Assembly (NCBI GenBank): GCA_947177775.1
Contig: CAMWVS010000034.1
Location: 1 to 33,038 of the forward strand
DNA from: an uncultured Prevotella sp.
Lineage (GTDB): Bacteria; Bacteroidota; Bacteroidia; Bacteroidales; Bacteroidaceae
Direction of reading: 5' to 3'
Length of the DNA: 33,038 nt
Part shown: positions 1-10,193 of the stretch, piece after piece
How the letters are laid out: every line of letters begins with the position of its first letter
How positions within the stretch are numbered: position 1 is the first letter of the stretch
Program-made: the position numbers and the translations under genes
The notes under the pieces: generated by a model
The model's database searches: none
What the model saw: the letters and a program-made list of their open reading frames with translations, nothing else
Told to the model about the DNA's origin: nothing

Positions 1-35
1 CCTGCCAATATTTTCACATACAAATAATCGTTACA

Positions 36-1243
<1,208 letters not shown>

Positions 1244-1258
1244 AAGCCGGTAGCCGTT

Positions 1259-4200
1259 TCAGTATCCCAATTTAACGATTTGTCCCAGGCGGTCCACTTT
1301 GATGGGGATGCACTTTTCCTTGATGTTTTCTCTCGTCAATGCTATCTCAATCTTATTTAGAGAATTGAACTCATATTTGCTGACGATAGGTTTTGCGATG
1401 CTATTTCCAATGAAGAAGCACTGCTTGTTACTGCAACTCACCATCTTGTATATCCTGCTCTTGTCAATGGTCCCGACGGAGACCGTTTCTCCTTCTTTGG
1501 GCAGATAGACCAAGTCACCGGGAGACAGCACGAACGTAGGGATGACACCGTCCTCGTCGGCTACGGGCAGTCCCGCCTTCATGCGGTCTATGACGACTTT
1601 GAGCGGTATGGACGAATAGTGGCGTTTGCCGTCCTCTTCCTCATAGACAGCAAAGAACAGGTTTGTGCCCTTGGCCGCTTCAACAAACTTCTTTGGCTTG
1701 TTGCCGCTCTTGCCGATGGGAAACTTGTTGGCTTTCTCATACACGCGCACTTTGAGAATGGGCTGATGCCACTTCCCGTTGTTGAGAGTGCGGATGTTTC
1801 TGTTCATCTCTTCGATGCCTTCGGGAGAGAAGGCTATGTCGGGATTGTTGCTGTTGTTCTCAAGATGGCGCAGCATTATCTTCTGGATGCCGGTGTCGGT
1901 AATTTCATTGATGATTTTCTTGCGGTTGAAGGATGGGTCAATGGGTTTGCGGGTCGCGAAACATCTGTCATCGGTTTCTGCAGTGAAATAATAGACCGGA
2001 ATCTTGTTCAGATTGATGTCTGCCCATGTTTCGGCGTTGTCATCAAAGTAGGCCTTTATTCTCTTCAGGTCGTAGCCCGATTTGAGCATAGCCTTAATTT
2101 TCTTCTTTAAATCACGGTCGACAATGTCGTCAGGTCGTGTGATGGCCTCCTTTAGTTTTACTTCTTTTTGAAGCCGCAGATTGACTTCGCCGTAGACGGT
2201 TTCTTTGTGCAGTGGTTTGCGTATGGCCCAGTTGTCGCCTTTCGTCTGCTGTTCGGACACACGCCTGTTGTTCTTGAGTTTCTGTATCTTGTTTGTGGCT
2301 TTGCTTATCACCCGCAGGTTCTGTTTGAAGCTGACGATAATCTGCTGGATGGCGTTGCTTGCATCGGTAGGGAAGGTGTCCCATGGCATGTTCAGAATCC
2401 ATCGGTAGTTGCCGTTGGTGTCGGTCGGCTGTTTGTGGCACAGGGCACGCTGCAGATCATGACGGGTGGTCTTGGCGTCATGTCTGGCGGATTCGTTGTT
2501 CAGATAGTTGACAATGCTTCTTGTGGCGCAGGCAATCACGATGGCATCCATGGCGTGGTGGCGGTGGTCGATGCGCTTCTTGCTGAAACCTCGTTGCTGT
2601 TCGAGCGGCATTGCTGGGATGACATGTCCGGATGTGTTCACTGTCGTGTACAGCTGTTTTCCGCACATTTGGTTGAGTCTTTCGAAGCGAGGCAATACGA
2701 TTCTGTTCCACACGTCGTTGACGCCCCAGTCCTTTTTCAGACGGTCGGTGATACCTCCGGTGCAGACAATGACGTTTTTGGATGTGGCCTCTTCTTCTCC
2801 TTTCTCTCTGACAATCTTTGACATCAGACCTTTCACGAGCTTGCTTATATAGCGGCTGTCGTTGAGTTGGCGGTCGATGAATCCGTCGGGGATGTCATCC
2901 ATCATCAGCTTTTTCAGCTTTTGCGGATTTGTCTGATAGGTCTCTTTCACGAGCTGTTCATATTCTTTGGGCTCGAGTATGGTTGCTGTTCTGCCGCGCG
3001 AGAGAGGAACTTTTTCGCCATGATGCCGCATGATGAATTCGTATCCGAGCTGATTGTTCTTCAGCTTGTTGACCTCCGATTCGCAGATGACCTTGTTGGT
3101 GAAGGAGTTGTCGAAATAGCGGGATTGGGGTATGACGTGCTCTATCTCATAATCCGTAGTGAACAGACGGGAGAGGGGTATTGTCAAACCTGTGTATGGA
3201 GAACGGTATTTCTGGTCGAGCCACAGTCTGTAACGCAGTACGTCGGAGTGGGACGGCTGCTTGCTTTTTTCGTTCAGTCTTCCGATAAGTTCTTTGATGT
3301 CAGGGGATATGTCTTTTTCGGATGCCAACACTCCTTCTTCATAGATTCTGAGCAATTCTTGTTGGGAAGGGGAGTGAGGATGGACACCTTCTATGTCCAT
3401 GTCCGGACTTGCGAATTCCTGAAGCAGATACTTGATTCTGATATTGGTGTTTTCATTCTCGATCATGTTTTGGGCCATTTGTGCGCGTTTGGCGGCCGGC
3501 GACTTCATCTCACGGCCCAACTCGATATGTATCTCGTCAATGTGTCCTTCGGTCTTCCATATATCCCTGACAGTGCGCAATGTCTCCATGACAACCTGTT
3601 CGACAATGGGGTTGTTCAATGAGTGCTGGCGGAATCTGCGCAGATATTCGTCAATGTCCTCCGGTCGTTCCCATCGCTCGCTGTCCGACGCTTCACTGTG
3701 GCGGTTGTAAACGACATAGCAGGCCAGCCATAGCGGCAGGCCTTTGAAGTGTGAGATGTCATTGAGGTTGATCGCTTTTTCTCTGACTGTGTTTTTGATG
3801 CTTTCGTCAGCCTCTCCGTCTATGATGCGATCCATTCTTTCTCTTGTCTTTATATCGATGGAGTCTTCGCTCCAGTGTTTGCCTCTGCGCATGAGTGGCA
3901 GGAGTTTGTTGATGGCCTTCAGCGAATAGGCTCCGTACTCAGTTCTGAAAGGTGGCGTCTTGATGAAATGCTCGGTGAAAGTGGTCTCGTCCAGCGTGTT
4001 CTTTCGTGCAAATGTCGCGAGAGCAGTTCTTAGTTCCTGTTTGTCGGAAACAGAATAGAGTATGTGCCACAGAGCCTCTTCAGTTTCTGACGTTAAGAAT
4101 GAGGCACTGATGCCGGCTTTCTTCAGGCGCGACAGAATTAACTCGCGGGTTTCGTTGCATGGGTATTCCTTGTCCTCCACGTAGTTCCATCTGTACAGAT

Positions 4201-5734
4201 GTCTGCCGTTTTGTTTCTTGAGTTTGAAGAACGAAGAGAGCAAGGTGTCTTGCTTGATAGTCTTCTTGTTGTTGAGAAACTCAAACAAGTTTTCATAGTC
4301 TGTCTCATCTTTCAAGAAAGAGTCGGTAACGTCGACATCCATTTTCATTCTTCCATCAACAATCTTGCTGCGCTCGTAAATGCGGAGATTGCTGATGAAC
4401 TGCCACAGCCTGAACTCCTGGTATCTCGGGTGGGATTTTGAGACACACTTTATGCCGGTGTGCTTTGTTTCTCCTGTCCTGGGAACTTTGTAGGTCCTGG
4501 TTTCGTATTGGCAGTCGGCAATCAATGCCTTCTGGCTCTTCAACGGACGTTGGTAGAACAAGATGTCTTCGGCAAGCAGGTATGTGAAATCCCGATGGGC
4601 AATGTTGCTGCGGTGGGCATCATTGCATGGATACAGTTCCTCTACGCATCTGTTGTATAGCTCCTTGTCGTTGAGTTCGGGGATGAACTGCTTCTGTTTC
4701 TCCAATATGGCTTTTAGTTCGCTTTTGTAGTACTTGCGCTCAATGGTACGCACAAGACGGCCTCTAATCTTTTGCTTCGGGTCGGACAAGAGACTGTCGT
4801 AGATATAGCTGCCTACTGTTTTTCCCGATTTGTCGATGCTTGCCTCTGTCTTTTTCTTGAGCAAGCTCCAATCTTCTTCTTTGGGCTGACGGAGTGAACG
4901 GCGTATTTGTCCGTCCTTGTCAACTTTTGGTTGCCCGTTGTTATCCAGCGACGTCGTTATGATGAAATCTTTTGTTTTGCCTTCCCAATCAAGGAATGTT
5001 TTGCTCGTCCTCCGGTAGACCATCCCGTTTTCAAGATGGACATCATACCATGTGCTGTCGCCTTTCTTTTCGCCGGTTGATTCAACCCGGATGATTCTTA
5101 GCGACTGATATTCCTCTATTTTATTTTGAGTATCCTCTTCTTCTTCCCCGCGCAGTTGATAGTATCCCCGTTTCTGATTGAAATTGAGCAGTAGCCATGC
5201 CAGTTCCTCTTTTTGTATCGGGGCGGTCAGGGCTTTCTTGCGCAGATAGAATAGTGTCCAGTCGTACGGAATCTTCTTGTCTTCCTCAATGAGTTGGGGA
5301 TTGTGCGCATGGAATTCATTCAGCATTTCGTTGAAAGACTGTCTGAACAGAAATTGCATTTTGCCTTCGTTGTCTTTCCACCATGCAAGTTTCGGTTCGG
5401 AATTGTCGGTGAATTTGCCGTGGCGTGTGAGTTGTGCTGAAAAATGCTCCGGAAGGAAGCCCATGATGTTTAATATCCGATAAAGGCGTTCTCTGCGCAG
5501 CAGATGACGTTCCCGCAGACGTCTCGTCCCTCTGTATTCGGTCCTGTTCTTTGTCTGCGAGACGGAGTTGCCTTTGTCAAAATCTCCCAAAATTGAGGCA
5601 TCCATAGGTATGATTCTGCTACCGGCATTTGCAATCTCTTTTAACTGGAGTATTCCTTCTTCGTTTGTATCTCCATAGATGACGGCCCATCCTATGCTAT
5701 TTGTGCCGATGTCGAAGCCGAGAATCTTTTTCAT
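1259..5734 (-). CDS. cas9: CRISPR-associated endonuclease Cas9, type II-C
   Basis: RNA-guided DNA endonuclease that cuts targets with RuvC and HNH domains using crRNA plus tracrRNA. From the ATG at 5734 the product is 1,491 aa, in the size class of large Bacteroidetes Cas9 proteins. RuvC-I is at the N-terminus (LGFDIGTNSIGWAV, Asp8). An Arg-rich bridge helix spans about 63-90. RuvC-II has Glu738 in IHIELGREM. The HNH motif is EIEHVIPQSRYFD with His866, and Asn889 lies 23 residues later. RuvC-III has HHAMDA with His1060 and Asp1063. All nuclease residues are therefore present. The open frame extends upstream to a GTG at 5920, but that extension crosses the tracrRNA and precedes the conserved MKKILGFD start, so 5734 is preferred. 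No Shine-Dalgarno is visible. Confidence 0.97.
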   Translation of the reverse strand: MKKILGFDIGTNSIGWAVIYGDTNEEGILQLKEIANAGSRIIPMDASILGDFDKGNSVSQTKNRTEYRGTRRLRERHLLRRERLYRILNIMGFLPEHFSAQLTRHGKFTDNSEPKLAWWKDNEGKMQFLFRQSFNEMLNEFHAHNPQLIEEDKKIPYDWTLFYLRKKALTAPIQKEELAWLLLNFNQKRGYYQLRGEEEEDTQNKIEEYQSLRIIRVESTGEKKGDSTWYDVHLENGMVYRRTSKTFLDWEGKTKDFIITTSLDNNGQPKVDKDGQIRRSLRQPKEEDWSLLKKKTEASIDKSGKTVGSYIYDSLLSDPKQKIRGRLVRTIERKYYKSELKAILEKQKQFIPELNDKELYNRCVEELYPCNDAHRSNIAHRDFTYLLAEDILFYQRPLKSQKALIADCQYETRTYKVPRTGETKHTGIKCVSKSHPRYQEFRLWQFISNLRIYERSKIVDGRMKMDVDVTDSFLKDETDYENLFEFLNNKKTIKQDTLLSSFFKLKKQNGRHLYRWNYVEDKEYPCNETRELILSRLKKAGISASFLTSETEEALWHILYSVSDKQELRTALATFARKNTLDETTFTEHFIKTPPFRTEYGAYSLKAINKLLPLMRRGKHWSEDSIDIKTRERMDRIIDGEADESIKNTVREKAINLNDISHFKGLPLWLACYVVYNRHSEASDSERWERPEDIDEYLRRFRQHSLNNPIVEQVVMETLRTVRDIWKTEGHIDEIHIELGREMKSPAAKRAQMAQNMIENENTNIRIKYLLQEFASPDMDIEGVHPHSPSQQELLRIYEEGVLASEKDISPDIKELIGRLNEKSKQPSHSDVLRYRLWLDQKYRSPYTGLTIPLSRLFTTDYEIEHVIPQSRYFDNSFTNKVICESEVNKLKNNQLGYEFIMRHHGEKVPLSRGRTATILEPKEYEQLVKETYQTNPQKLKKLMMDDIPDGFIDRQLNDSRYISKLVKGLMSKIVREKGEEEATSKNVIVCTGGITDRLKKDWGVNDVWNRIVLPRFERLNQMCGKQLYTTVNTSGHVIPAMPLEQQRGFSKKRIDHRHHAMDAIVIACATRSIVNYLNNESARHDAKTTRHDLQRALCHKQPTDTNGNYRWILNMPWDTFPTDASNAIQQIIVSFKQNLRVISKATNKIQKLKNNRRVSEQQTKGDNWAIRKPLHKETVYGEVNLRLQKEVKLKEAITRPDDIVDRDLKKKIKAMLKSGYDLKRIKAYFDDNAETWADINLNKIPVYYFTAETDDRCFATRKPIDPSFNRKKIINEITDTGIQKIMLRHLENNSNNPDIAFSPEGIEEMNRNIRTLNNGKWHQPILKVRVYEKANKFPIGKSGNKPKKFVEAAKGTNLFFAVYEEEDGKRHYSSIPLKVVIDRMKAGLPVADEDGVIPTFVLSPGDLVYLPKEGETVSVGTIDKSRIYKMVSCSNKQCFFIGNSIAKPIVSKYEFNSLNKIEIALTRENIKEKCIPIKVDRLGQIVKLGY

Positions 5735-5785
5735 ATTTTTTTGATGGTTTATTATTGTTATTTCGGTTATTAGAATTTTATTCCG

Positions 5786-5793
5786 TATCTTTG
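5786..5793 (+). promoter_or_regulatory. -7 promoter box for tracrRNA
   Basis: TATCTTTG matches the Bacteroidetes -7 consensus TAnnTTTG and lies about 6 nt before the predicted tracrRNA start. No good TTG was found 19-21 nt upstream, so the -33 element is weak or absent. Confidence 0.6.
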
Positions 5794-5798
5794 CAGAA

Positions 5799-5876
5799 AC
5801 TTTCAAGCAATTCACAATAAGGATTATTCCGTTGTGATATTCTTTTAAGGTGGAGATTTTATCTTCGCCTTTTTTG
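5799..5876 (+). ncRNA. tracrRNA of the type II-C CRISPR-Cas system
   Basis: A tracrRNA fits the opposite strand just upstream of cas9. The anti-repeat is at about 5799-5818. It is followed by a nexus, AAGGATTATTCCGTT (5819-5833), strikingly like the AAGGCTAGTCCGTT nexus of SpCas9 tracrRNA. A terminator hairpin ends it: an 11-bp stem with a TTT loop at 5847-5871, then a T run to 5875. A perfect -7 box TATCTTTG at 5786-5793 puts the start near 5799. A -33 TTG at the usual spacing is not obvious. The order and sequence resemble known Bacteroides and Prevotella II-C tracrRNAs. The exact 5' and 3' ends are inferred. Confidence 0.88.
5847..5875 (+). terminator. Rho-independent terminator of tracrRNA
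   Basis: A stem of 11 consecutive pairs (two of them G-T) with a 3-nt loop occupies 5847-5871, and a run of T follows at once. It also forms the last hairpin of the tracrRNA. Confidence 0.85.
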
Positions 5877-6070
5877 TTTCTGTTTCTTTTATGCCGCCCT
5901 GCTTTTATAGTATGCTGCACCTTTATAGTATGCTGTACTATTGTATCTGCGCTATAGCATGCTGTTTTATAGCATGCCTACTATTGCATGCGGCATTATT
6001 ATGTGGCCATAAATTCCAACCGTTTTCCAACTGTTTTTTGATATTGCTTTGTGGCGTATGCGAAATCGAA
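5877..6070. other. Intergenic region with short degenerate repeats, no gene
   Basis: No credible gene lies between the tracrRNA terminator and the TPR-gene terminator. At about 5903-5990 the motif TATAGYATGC recurs four times (near 5906, 5925, 5953 and 5968), with looser TATTGYATGC-like copies. The purpose is unknown. The open frames here are Cys/Leu-rich and do not look like proteins. Confidence 0.5.
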
Positions 6071-6123
6071 AAAGGGTGTATCAAAGGCAGGAGATTGTTA
6101 TCCTTGCTTTTGATACACCCTTT
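6071..6123 (-). terminator. Strong hairpin terminator after the TPR gene
   Basis: Perfect 15-bp inverted repeat (arms 6071-6085 and 6109-6123). On the minus strand the second arm runs into TTTTT. It lies 46 bp past the stop of the TPR gene, so it should end the exbB-to-TPR operon. Confidence 0.85.
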
Positions 6124-6168
6124 AAATCTGATTGTCGCACGACACCTCAGGCCGTGACTGCTTTGTTA

Positions 6169-7596
6169 TTATTTCTTCTTGTTTGAGATGCTGAGAGCCT
6201 GCTTTGCTATCTCGTTCTCTGGGTCAAGTTCCAGAATCTTGTTCCAATAGACATCGGCGGCGTCGCGGTCGTCCTTCACGAGATTGAAGTAGCCCAGATA
6301 TCTGTAGCACTCAATGAGGCGTGCCTTGTCGCTGGAACTTTTCTCTGCGCGAGGCTCTATGATGGCTGCCAGCTGCTCATAGTAGGGCTTGGCAAGACCT
6401 TCAGTCGTCTCGGGGTCCATGTAGGAGTTGATGCGCGCAACCCAGAAGATTGAGTATTCTTCTGCGTCGGGGAACTTCTCTTTCAGTCCGGCGTATGTGC
6501 TTTCGGCTTTCTTGAACATATCCTTGCGTGCATCTCCCTCAAGTGTATTGGCATACTGGGTGTAGAGCTGAGCCAGTCCGACAATGTCGTTGGCCTGTGG
6601 AGTTTCCACTGCATTGAGGAACTCCTGATATGTATTTATGGCATTCTCGTAGTCATCGTTCTGCTTGTAGCCCTCGGAGAGCTGCTTGATGACGCCGGCG
6701 CGCTTTGTCTTGTCCTCGAAGTTCTGTTCAAGTGCCTTCTTATACATGTCGATTGCTTCGGTGTGCTTCTTGGCGCCGCTGAGCGCATTTCCGTAGTATG
6801 TGTAATCGAAATATGAGAACTTGGCGCTGTCGGATTTGTTGAAGAGTGCGTCAGCATAGATGAGCGCGTTGTCGTAGTCTTTCAGGTCTGTGCAGTTGAA
6901 GAAGGCGAGGCGGTTGTATGCGGCGTCACGCGGGTTTTTCTTGAGGCCAGCCTGAACGACTTTGAGGCTCTCGTCATACTTCTGTGAGAACCACAGTGAC
7001 ATGGCGAAGCTCGTCAGGTCTGCTTCTTCCATTGCGTTGATGTCTGCCTTGCGGAAGCTCTCGATGGCTTTCTCAAACTCGTTTGAAGAGTAGTAGATGC
7101 GGCCTTTCAGGGCGTCAACGGCAATGTCGGGACGCTGTGAGCGCAGTTCTTCCAGTTTGTCGACGGCTCCCTGTGGGCTTACCTTGCGGTAGACGTTGGC
7201 ATATTTGATGTATGCATCGGGATTCTTGGGATCGGCATAGATGGCCATTTCATAGTTTCTTGCGGCCTCACCTCCGTTGTTGGCGCGGGCGGCCAGATCG
7301 CCCAGCAGGATGTATGCGGGGCTATATTGGTCGTTTGCCTTGAGGGCATAGTCTGCATATACCTTTGCGTTCAGCGTATCCTTGAGGTCATAGTAGGCGC
7401 GTCCGATGCCGCAGAGGACTTCCGGATTCTTCTTGTTCTTTTTGTAGAAATCCTTCATCTGCTTGGCCAAATCAGCGGGATTGCTCTTGATGATGCTGGC
7501 GATCTCATCAATCTGTGCCTTGTTGTCCTGAGCTGTTACCGGCATGCTGAGGCTTATCAGCATTGCTCCTATCAATAAATGCTTTGTTTTCTTCAT
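6169..7596 (-). CDS. Periplasmic tetratricopeptide-repeat protein
   Basis: A 475-aa protein with a clear signal peptide (MKKTKHLLIGAMLISLSMPVTAQ, probable cleavage after AQ-type residues near 23). It then consists almost entirely of TPR-type helix pairs, for example YYDLKDTLNAKVYADYALKA, AARNYEMAIYADPKNPDAYI and AADVYWNKILELDPENEIA near the C-terminus. TPR proteins are protein-binding scaffolds; no enzyme domain is visible. It is the last gene of the exbB-exbD-exbD-tonB-PstS-like-TPR operon, 51 bp after the PstS-like gene. A scaffold role in or beside a TonB/ExbBD complex in the periplasm is inferred from position only. The exact number of repeats cannot be fixed by eye. Confidence 0.85.
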   Translation of the reverse strand: MKKTKHLLIGAMLISLSMPVTAQDNKAQIDEIASIIKSNPADLAKQMKDFYKKNKKNPEVLCGIGRAYYDLKDTLNAKVYADYALKANDQYSPAYILLGDLAARANNGGEAARNYEMAIYADPKNPDAYIKYANVYRKVSPQGAVDKLEELRSQRPDIAVDALKGRIYYSSNEFEKAIESFRKADINAMEEADLTSFAMSLWFSQKYDESLKVVQAGLKKNPRDAAYNRLAFFNCTDLKDYDNALIYADALFNKSDSAKFSYFDYTYYGNALSGAKKHTEAIDMYKKALEQNFEDKTKRAGVIKQLSEGYKQNDDYENAINTYQEFLNAVETPQANDIVGLAQLYTQYANTLEGDARKDMFKKAESTYAGLKEKFPDAEEYSIFWVARINSYMDPETTEGLAKPYYEQLAAIIEPRAEKSSSDKARLIECYRYLGYFNLVKDDRDAADVYWNKILELDPENEIAKQALSISNKKK

Positions 7597-7647
7597 CGTT
7601 ATTTCTCGTGTTTATTATTATTCCTCTTTATTAAATTTGTGGTTCGG

Positions 7648-8610
7648 TCATTCCGTGACGACGTTCACCTGGCGGACTTCCATGTTGGCTCTGTATGGCA
7701 GCAGTCCGGCCTTGTGGATGATGAGCTGACCGCGGTGGTCGGCTGCAATGAAGTTGGTGAATCCCCACGGCAGTCCGTTGATGGGGTCGTTGAGGAGCGC
7801 GTAGATTGTGCGCACCAGCGGATAGTTGCCATTATATATGTAGAACTGGTAAGGTTTCCAGCTGCTGGCCACAGTGGCCGGATGGATTCTGCTTACCGCC
7901 ATTACTGTTATGTTCTTCTTGAAAGTGACATTTGTCGTGTCACGCTTGTCGTTGAGCCAGTTTGAACCGATGATTCCGATGGAGTTCGGGTGTTTCTCAA
8001 CGAAGTCGATTACTTCTGCCGATTTCTTCACGGCGTAGATATTGGGGCTGTTGATGGGTTTGCCGTCGAGGAGAGAGTCCACGCAGAAGTGGACGGTGCT
8101 TGACTGTTTGTTGTCGAATGCAACCTCGATGTCGCCCAGTTTTGATTCGGGATACAGCTTGTCCCACTTTGACACCTTGCCGGACAGAATGAGCTTGAGG
8201 TCCTGAAGGGATATTATGGTGTCGGGATTTTCTTTGTTGACGATGAGTGCCAGACCGTCATAGGCCAACGGCACGGCAACGGGCAGGAACCGGCGGTCCT
8301 TCAGGTTCTGCTCTTCTCTTTTTGTGAATCTGCGTGTGGTGATGGCCAGATACGTCTGCTCTTTCATCAGCATGTTGACGGCATCCAGCTCGTTGGTGTA
8401 TTGAGGAATCAGCTTTGCGTTAGGATAGATACTCTGGAAAACCTCAACTTCTTCCTCGATTATAGGACTGAAACTCTCATCAGAGACGAACTTAATCGTC
8501 CCTGATGAGTATGTATCAGTTCTGCCGTTCTTCGGTTTCCGGTTGCAGGCAACCGAGAGACAGAGAACGAGAGATAATCCAACTGTTATGTTGAATAGGC
8601 ATTTTTTCAT
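7648..8610 (-). CDS. PstS-like substrate-binding lipoprotein
   Basis: A 320-aa protein with a lipoprotein signal ending LSVAC (lipid Cys22), so it is probably membrane-anchored. The body resembles the phosphate-binding PstS/PBP-like family: IKFVSDESFSPIIEEEVEVF, a central VPLAYDGLALIVNKENPD segment, then LQDLKLILSGKVSKWD, typical of PstS proteins. No PstC, PstA or PstB transporter genes are beside it. Instead it sits between tonB (69 bp upstream) and the TPR gene. Homologous clusters with this order occur in Bacteroidales as established family context. Phosphate as ligand is not shown; it could bind another oxyanion or act as a sensor. Confidence 0.85.
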   Translation of the reverse strand: MKKCLFNITVGLSLVLCLSVACNRKPKNGRTDTYSSGTIKFVSDESFSPIIEEEVEVFQSIYPNAKLIPQYTNELDAVNMLMKEQTYLAITTRRFTKREEQNLKDRRFLPVAVPLAYDGLALIVNKENPDTIISLQDLKLILSGKVSKWDKLYPESKLGDIEVAFDNKQSSTVHFCVDSLLDGKPINSPNIYAVKKSAEVIDFVEKHPNSIGIIGSNWLNDKRDTTNVTFKKNITVMAVSRIHPATVASSWKPYQFYIYNGNYPLVRTIYALLNDPINGLPWGFTNFIAADHRGQLIIHKAGLLPYRANMEVRQVNVVTE

Positions 8611-8679
8611 TTTGCTGTAATTATATTGTTACAGGTTGATGACATTTCTACGTAGCCGTCGTGTGGCTGCCGGGCATGT

Positions 8680-9510
8680 TTACTGCAACTGGAATGTCAC
8701 AGGCAACGTGAACCATACAGGCACTGCCGCACCGTTCTGCTTACCGGGAATCCATCGCGGCATGGCCTTGACCACGCGCAGGGCTTCCTTGTCGAGTGAC
8801 GGGTCAACCGAGCGTACTACCGAAGCGTTGCTGATAGAGCCGTCCTTACCTACGACGAAGCGTACGATAACGCGTCCCTGAACACCGTTCTCTTCTGCAA
8901 CAGCAGGATACTTGATGTTCTTGCTCAGCCACTCCATAAGTTTGCCGTCACCACCGGGGAATGTAGGCATCTGTTCAACGATGTCGAACGGCTTCTCTTC
9001 CTCTTTCGGTTTCTCGTCTGCGATAACTTCCTTAGCTTTCAGCACTTCACCTTCTGCCTCGTCGTTACCCTTTACGTCGAATGAACCGATGGCGGTTGTT
9101 GACTTTGCAAGTTCGTCCTGTGACTTCAACTCGTCCTCAGGTTTCACCTCGTCGTCTTTCTTAATCTCGGGGGCGGTGAACTTCACCGAACTCTTGACCT
9201 TTTCAACGACTTTCTGCTCCATCTCAACCTTTACAGGCTCCTTGCGCTCAACCTTGGCTTCCTTCTTCTGGGCGAGCTGTGACAGCTCAACGTCAGTAGT
9301 GATGGCTACTTTCTTGGTTGTAACGCTCTTGATGAAGTCAACAGTGAATGTGGCAGCGAAAATCAAAGCGATAATAACAAAAACAATAGTTAATGCTTGG
9401 ATATTTCTCTTTCCGGTTTCCTTGCGGAGAACGTAAGCACCATATTCCTTGTTCTTGCCTTCAAAGACGAGCTCGACCCAGTTATTGTCTATTAGATCTA
9501 TTTTTGACAT
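8680..9510 (-). CDS. tonB: TonB energy-transducer protein
   Basis: TonB couples the inner-membrane proton motive force, through ExbB-ExbD, to outer-membrane TonB-dependent transporters. The 276-aa protein has a short cytosolic start, including the NKEYGAYVLRK motif typical of Bacteroidetes TonB. One membrane helix follows at about 37-60 (ALTIVFVIIALIFAATF), then a Lys/Glu-rich spacer at about 75-170 in place of the usual proline-rich one. The C-terminal TonB domain is at about 185-276 (PTFPGGDGKLMEWLSKNIKYP, VQGRVIVRFVVGKDG). It is 32 bp after the second exbD in the same operon. The system is complete with the genes upstream; the partner receptor is not in the window. Confidence 0.94.
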   Translation of the reverse strand: MSKIDLIDNNWVELVFEGKNKEYGAYVLRKETGKRNIQALTIVFVIIALIFAATFTVDFIKSVTTKKVAITTDVELSQLAQKKEAKVERKEPVKVEMEQKVVEKVKSSVKFTAPEIKKDDEVKPEDELKSQDELAKSTTAIGSFDVKGNDEAEGEVLKAKEVIADEKPKEEEKPFDIVEQMPTFPGGDGKLMEWLSKNIKYPAVAEENGVQGRVIVRFVVGKDGSISNASVVRSVDPSLDKEALRVVKAMPRWIPGKQNGAAVPVWFTLPVTFQLQ

Positions 9511-9542
9511 AGTTCTTCTTTTTTAATGTTATTAGCCACTGA

Positions 9543-10190
9543 TTACTTTATGCCTCTCAGACCAAGAAGTTTCTCGTCGTCGGGGTTAATCTTGTCAATG
9601 ACATACTTACCAATACTGCAAATCTGCATCTCGTCCAGAGCTTCAACCATATTGCTATAGTTGGAGGTGTCCATAGGCTTGATAATGATGGTCAGCGTAG
9701 GAATCTTCTCACCATTAACGTTACCTTTCTTCAGTTCTTCGAGTTCCTTGCCGTAGACCTCGTCAGACATTGTTGAGCCGATAGCGCTCTTCTTTTCATC
9801 CAGCTTCTGCTTGGCGAGCATGATGCGGGCAACAGGTGCTATACCTTCCTCCGTAACGTGCTGCATGAGCACTTTGCGGATTCCGTCCTTACCCCATGTT
9901 GTCTCTTTGATGCACTCAGGATTTTCATAATCGGGAAGTCCCGGAATATAATAAATCTTGTCGTTGGCGGCCAGATAGATGGTGATGGTGTGAGATGCCT
10001 TTGTCACGGACTTGTCTTCCTTTTCAAGGTTCTTGTCGTTGCTCGGCATCGTCAGCTGCATCGCACTCGGCTTGCTCAGGGTGGTACAGAGCATGAAGAA
10101 CGTGATAAGAAGCATCATCATGTCCACCATCGGCGTAAAGTCGACTCGGGTCTGCTTTTTATTCTGCTTACTTCCTTTTTTCTTTGCCAT
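9543..10190 (-). CDS. exbD: ExbD/TolR-family biopolymer transport protein (second copy)
   Basis: ExbD forms the rotor-like partner of ExbB in the proton channel that drives TonB. The 215-aa protein has a Lys-rich cytosolic N-terminus, then DFTPMVDMMMLLITFFMLC, a single membrane helix with the conserved proton-path Asp at position 23. A periplasmic domain follows. It overlaps no gene but starts only 3 bp after the previous exbD stop, so the two are translationally close. At 215 aa it is longer than the 141-aa E. coli ExbD, because the periplasmic domain is extended. The two ExbD proteins here are clearly different from each other, suggesting a heteromeric pair. Confidence 0.92.
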   Translation of the reverse strand: MAKKKGSKQNKKQTRVDFTPMVDMMMLLITFFMLCTTLSKPSAMQLTMPSNDKNLEKEDKSVTKASHTITIYLAANDKIYYIPGLPDYENPECIKETTWGKDGIRKVLMQHVTEEGIAPVARIMLAKQKLDEKKSAIGSTMSDEVYGKELEELKKGNVNGEKIPTLTIIIKPMDTSNYSNMVEALDEMQICSIGKYVIDKINPDDEKLLGLRGIK

Positions 10191-10193
10191 GTA

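Noticed and set aside
1..35. A CRISPR repeat at the left edge, next to cas2
   Set aside because: No part of the first 35 bases matches the repeat predicted from the tracrRNA, and no motif recurs here.
5735..5920. Longer Cas9 start at the GTG of 5920
   Set aside because: The extra 62 residues show no family similarity, precede the conserved MKKILGFD start and cover the tracrRNA.
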